Assembly (NCBI GenBank): GCA_947564495.1
Contig: CANOCD010000056.1
Coordinates: 1-7,078 of the forward strand
From: an uncultured Angelakisella sp.
GTDB taxonomy: Bacteria > Bacillota > Clostridia > Oscillospirales > Ruminococcaceae
Reading direction: 5' to 3'
Length of the DNA: 7,078 nucleotides
Part shown: piece by piece, positions 5,811-7,078 of the stretch
How positions within the stretch are numbered: position 1 is the first letter of the stretch
How the letters are laid out: every line of letters starts with the position of its first letter
Position numbers and translations under genes: made by a program
Notes under the pieces: generated by a model
What the model was told of the DNA's origin: nothing
The model's input: only the letters and a program-made list of their open reading frames with translations
Database searches by the model: none

Positions 5811-5848
5811 CCCGCACAAACAAAGCCGGGAGACACCCGTCTCCCGGC
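5811..5848 (-). terminator. Intrinsic terminator of the S41 protease-like gene
   Basis: A perfect 10-bp stem (GCCGGGAGAC at 5825-5834 and GTCTCCCGGC at 5839-5848) closes a 4-nt loop. Reading the - strand it is followed by TTTGTTTGTG (complement of 5815-5824). It lies about 40 bp past the stop codon at 5889-5891, the normal place for the end of this transcript. It separates the S41 transcript from the antiporter operon, supporting an independent promoter for the latter. Confidence 0.88.
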
Positions 5849-5888
5849 CCGTGGGCTGCGCCCAGTCCTTTTTCACCTTGTGCTTGGC

Positions 5889-7078
5889 TCAGGCCCCGCC
5901 CCCGGTCTTGATCGTGGTGGCGGCGATCTCCATGGCCCGGCGGAGCTGGTTGTCCAGCTCCGGGTTCCCCATGGTGCTGGCCTTGTCCATGTCGGCGGTG
6001 TAGGCCACCTCGTAGTCGGCGGGGACCCCGACTTCGTCGTAGGTCTCGGCGGAGGGGCCGGCGTACCGGGCCACGGTGAGGTAGACCGCCGCCCCGCTTT
6101 TCAGCTTGTAGAAGGTCTGGGTGGTCCCCTTGCCGAAGGTGGTCTCCCCCACCGTCCGGGCCTTGCCGGTGTCCCGCAGGGCCTGGGCGAAGAGCTCGGT
6201 GGTGCCTGTGGTGCCGTTGTCCGCCAGGACCACCATGGGCAGGTCAACTTCTGAATCGTCGGAATCCATCAGTTCCCGCACCGCCCCGTTGAGGTCCTCC
6301 TCGTAGATGATGGTCATCCGGCCCAGGAGGGTGTCCAGCATATTGCCGATGACCGTCACGTCGTCGCTTTCGATGCCCCGGATGTCAAAGATCAGGGCCT
6401 GGGCCCCGTTCTGCTCCGCCTGGCGGAGGGCGGTGTCCAGGTGCTGGGAGGTGTTGGCCGAGATGGCCGAGAACCGCAGGTAGGCGATCTCCCCCTCCAG
6501 CATGGAAAAGGCGATGGTGGGGGTGTCGATCTCCCGGCGGGTCAGCTCCACCGGGACCTCGTCGGTGTCCCGGCGGTAGACCAGGCTCACCTTGGTCCCC
6601 GCCGCCCCCCGGAAGGACCCCACCAGCTCGGTGTAGTTGTCCTTGGTGGCCGCCGTGCCGTCCACGCTGACGATGAGGTCCCCCGGCTGCATCTGGGCGG
6701 TGGCCGCCGGGGACTGGGGGTAGACGGTCCGCACCCGGATGTACCCGTCCACGTCCAGCTCGGTGACCACGCCGATGCCCACGTACTTCTGGCCTTCGGT
6801 CTGCTGGTAGGCTTCGTACTCCTTGTCGGTGTAGAACCGGGCGTAGGGGTCCTCCAGGCCGGAAAGATACCCCGAGGCGATCCCGGCCCGGATGCTGTCC
6901 TCGTTGATCTCCCCGGCGTAGTGGCTGCGGACGTACTGGTCGATCTCGGCCAGGACGGCATACTCCCGCTCCCGCTCCACGATGTTGTTGTACATGGAAT
7001 TGTACCGGTTTTCGGAATAGAACATGGTCAGGCAGAACACCACAGCGGCAACAATGGCCATATAGGCGATGGCGGCCC
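5889..7078 (-). CDS. Membrane-anchored PDZ/S41 (C-terminal processing) protease homologue lacking the catalytic serine, 5'-truncated
   Basis: This belongs to the carboxyl-terminal processing protease (Ctp/S41) family, which acts outside the membrane on unstructured protein C-termini. The frame is open to the window edge (AAIAY precedes the Met at 7059-7061), so the start lies slightly upstream. Counting from that Met, a hydrophobic signal anchor runs to about 16. A helical segment and the family's YARFYT-type region follow (to about 90), then a PDZ domain at about 93-178 (YVGIGV, SPAATAQMQPGDLIVSVDG), then the S41 core at about 180-335. The catalytic lysine is present (Lys311 in TFGKGTTQ). 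The site 25 residues earlier, where the nucleophilic Ser of the SASASE motif belongs, is Gly286 in NGTTGTTE. The oxyanion-loop motif (consensus DLRNNPGG) reads DIRGIESD at 226-233. The frame is intact over 390 residues, so this is not a decayed gene; a pseudoprotease or altered-chemistry subfamily is likely. The native substrate or partner is unknown. Confidence 0.9.
   Translation of the reverse strand, partial: AAIAYMAIVAAVVFCLTMFYSENRYNSMYNNIVEREREYAVLAEIDQYVRSHYAGEINEDSIRAGIASGYLSGLEDPYARFYTDKEYEAYQQTEGQKYVGIGVVTELDVDGYIRVRTVYPQSPAATAQMQPGDLIVSVDGTAATKDNYTELVGSFRGAAGTKVSLVYRRDTDEVPVELTRREIDTPTIAFSMLEGEIAYLRFSAISANTSQHLDTALRQAEQNGAQALIFDIRGIESDDVTVIGNMLDTLLGRMTIIYEEDLNGAVRELMDSDDSEVDLPMVVLADNGTTGTTELFAQALRDTGKARTVGETTFGKGTTQTFYKLKSGAAVYLTVARYAGPSAETYDEVGVPADYEVAYTADMDKASTMGNPELDNQLRRAMEIAATTIKTGGGA

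Noticed and set aside
5889..7078. S41 gene as a decaying pseudogene
   Set aside because: The frame is intact for at least 395 codons, the PDZ and lysine motifs are preserved and a clean terminator follows; loss of the active serine looks like functional divergence.
1..7078. Mobile element, prophage, defence island or CRISPR array
   Set aside because: No transposase, integrase, terminal inverted repeats, spaced direct repeats or defence-family domains are visible; gene content and base composition are uniform housekeeping type.

Overview
The window looks like chromosomal DNA of a GC-rich, gut-type Clostridia (an Oscillospiraceae-like Firmicute is my best guess). This rests on the lon-engB (ysxC) gene pair, strong AGGAGG-type ribosome binding sites, tightly packed genes, a Firmicutes-style S41 protease and high G+C at third codon positions. 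The family-level placement is inference. I see no phage, transposase, integrase, CRISPR, rRNA or tRNA.

Left half, + strand (1-4271): a four-gene run that is probably one operon. It holds the ATPase and protease parts of Lon (N-terminus outside the window), the ribosome-assembly GTPase EngB/YsxC, diaminopimelate decarboxylase LysA, and an unrecognised aromatic-rich 227-residue protein. Gaps are 13 bp, a 7-bp overlap and 16 bp, and each downstream gene has its own ribosome binding site. The group mixes protein quality control, ribosome assembly and lysine/peptidoglycan precursor supply. The run ends at a perfect 13-bp inverted repeat (4280-4319) that also serves the opposing genes.

Right half, - strand (4332-7078): read in the direction of transcription, first a membrane-anchored PDZ/S41 protease homologue whose start lies just beyond the right edge, then its terminator (5811-5848). 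Next comes a 287-bp intergenic stretch packed with hairpins and carrying a recognisable promoter. After that come a CaCA-family sodium/calcium antiporter and a 91-residue YdeI/OmpD-associated-like protein, which converge on the shared terminator.

The points most worth a second look are these. The S41 homologue has Gly at the catalytic serine position and has lost the oxyanion-loop glycine motif, while keeping the catalytic lysine. The small gene's Shine-Dalgarno is perfectly complementary to an 8-nt segment just after the antiporter stop codon, which suggests translational coupling. A 10-bp direct repeat with a two-helical-turn period brackets the antiporter's -35 region. The 5657-5848 intergenic interval holds five consecutive hairpins.
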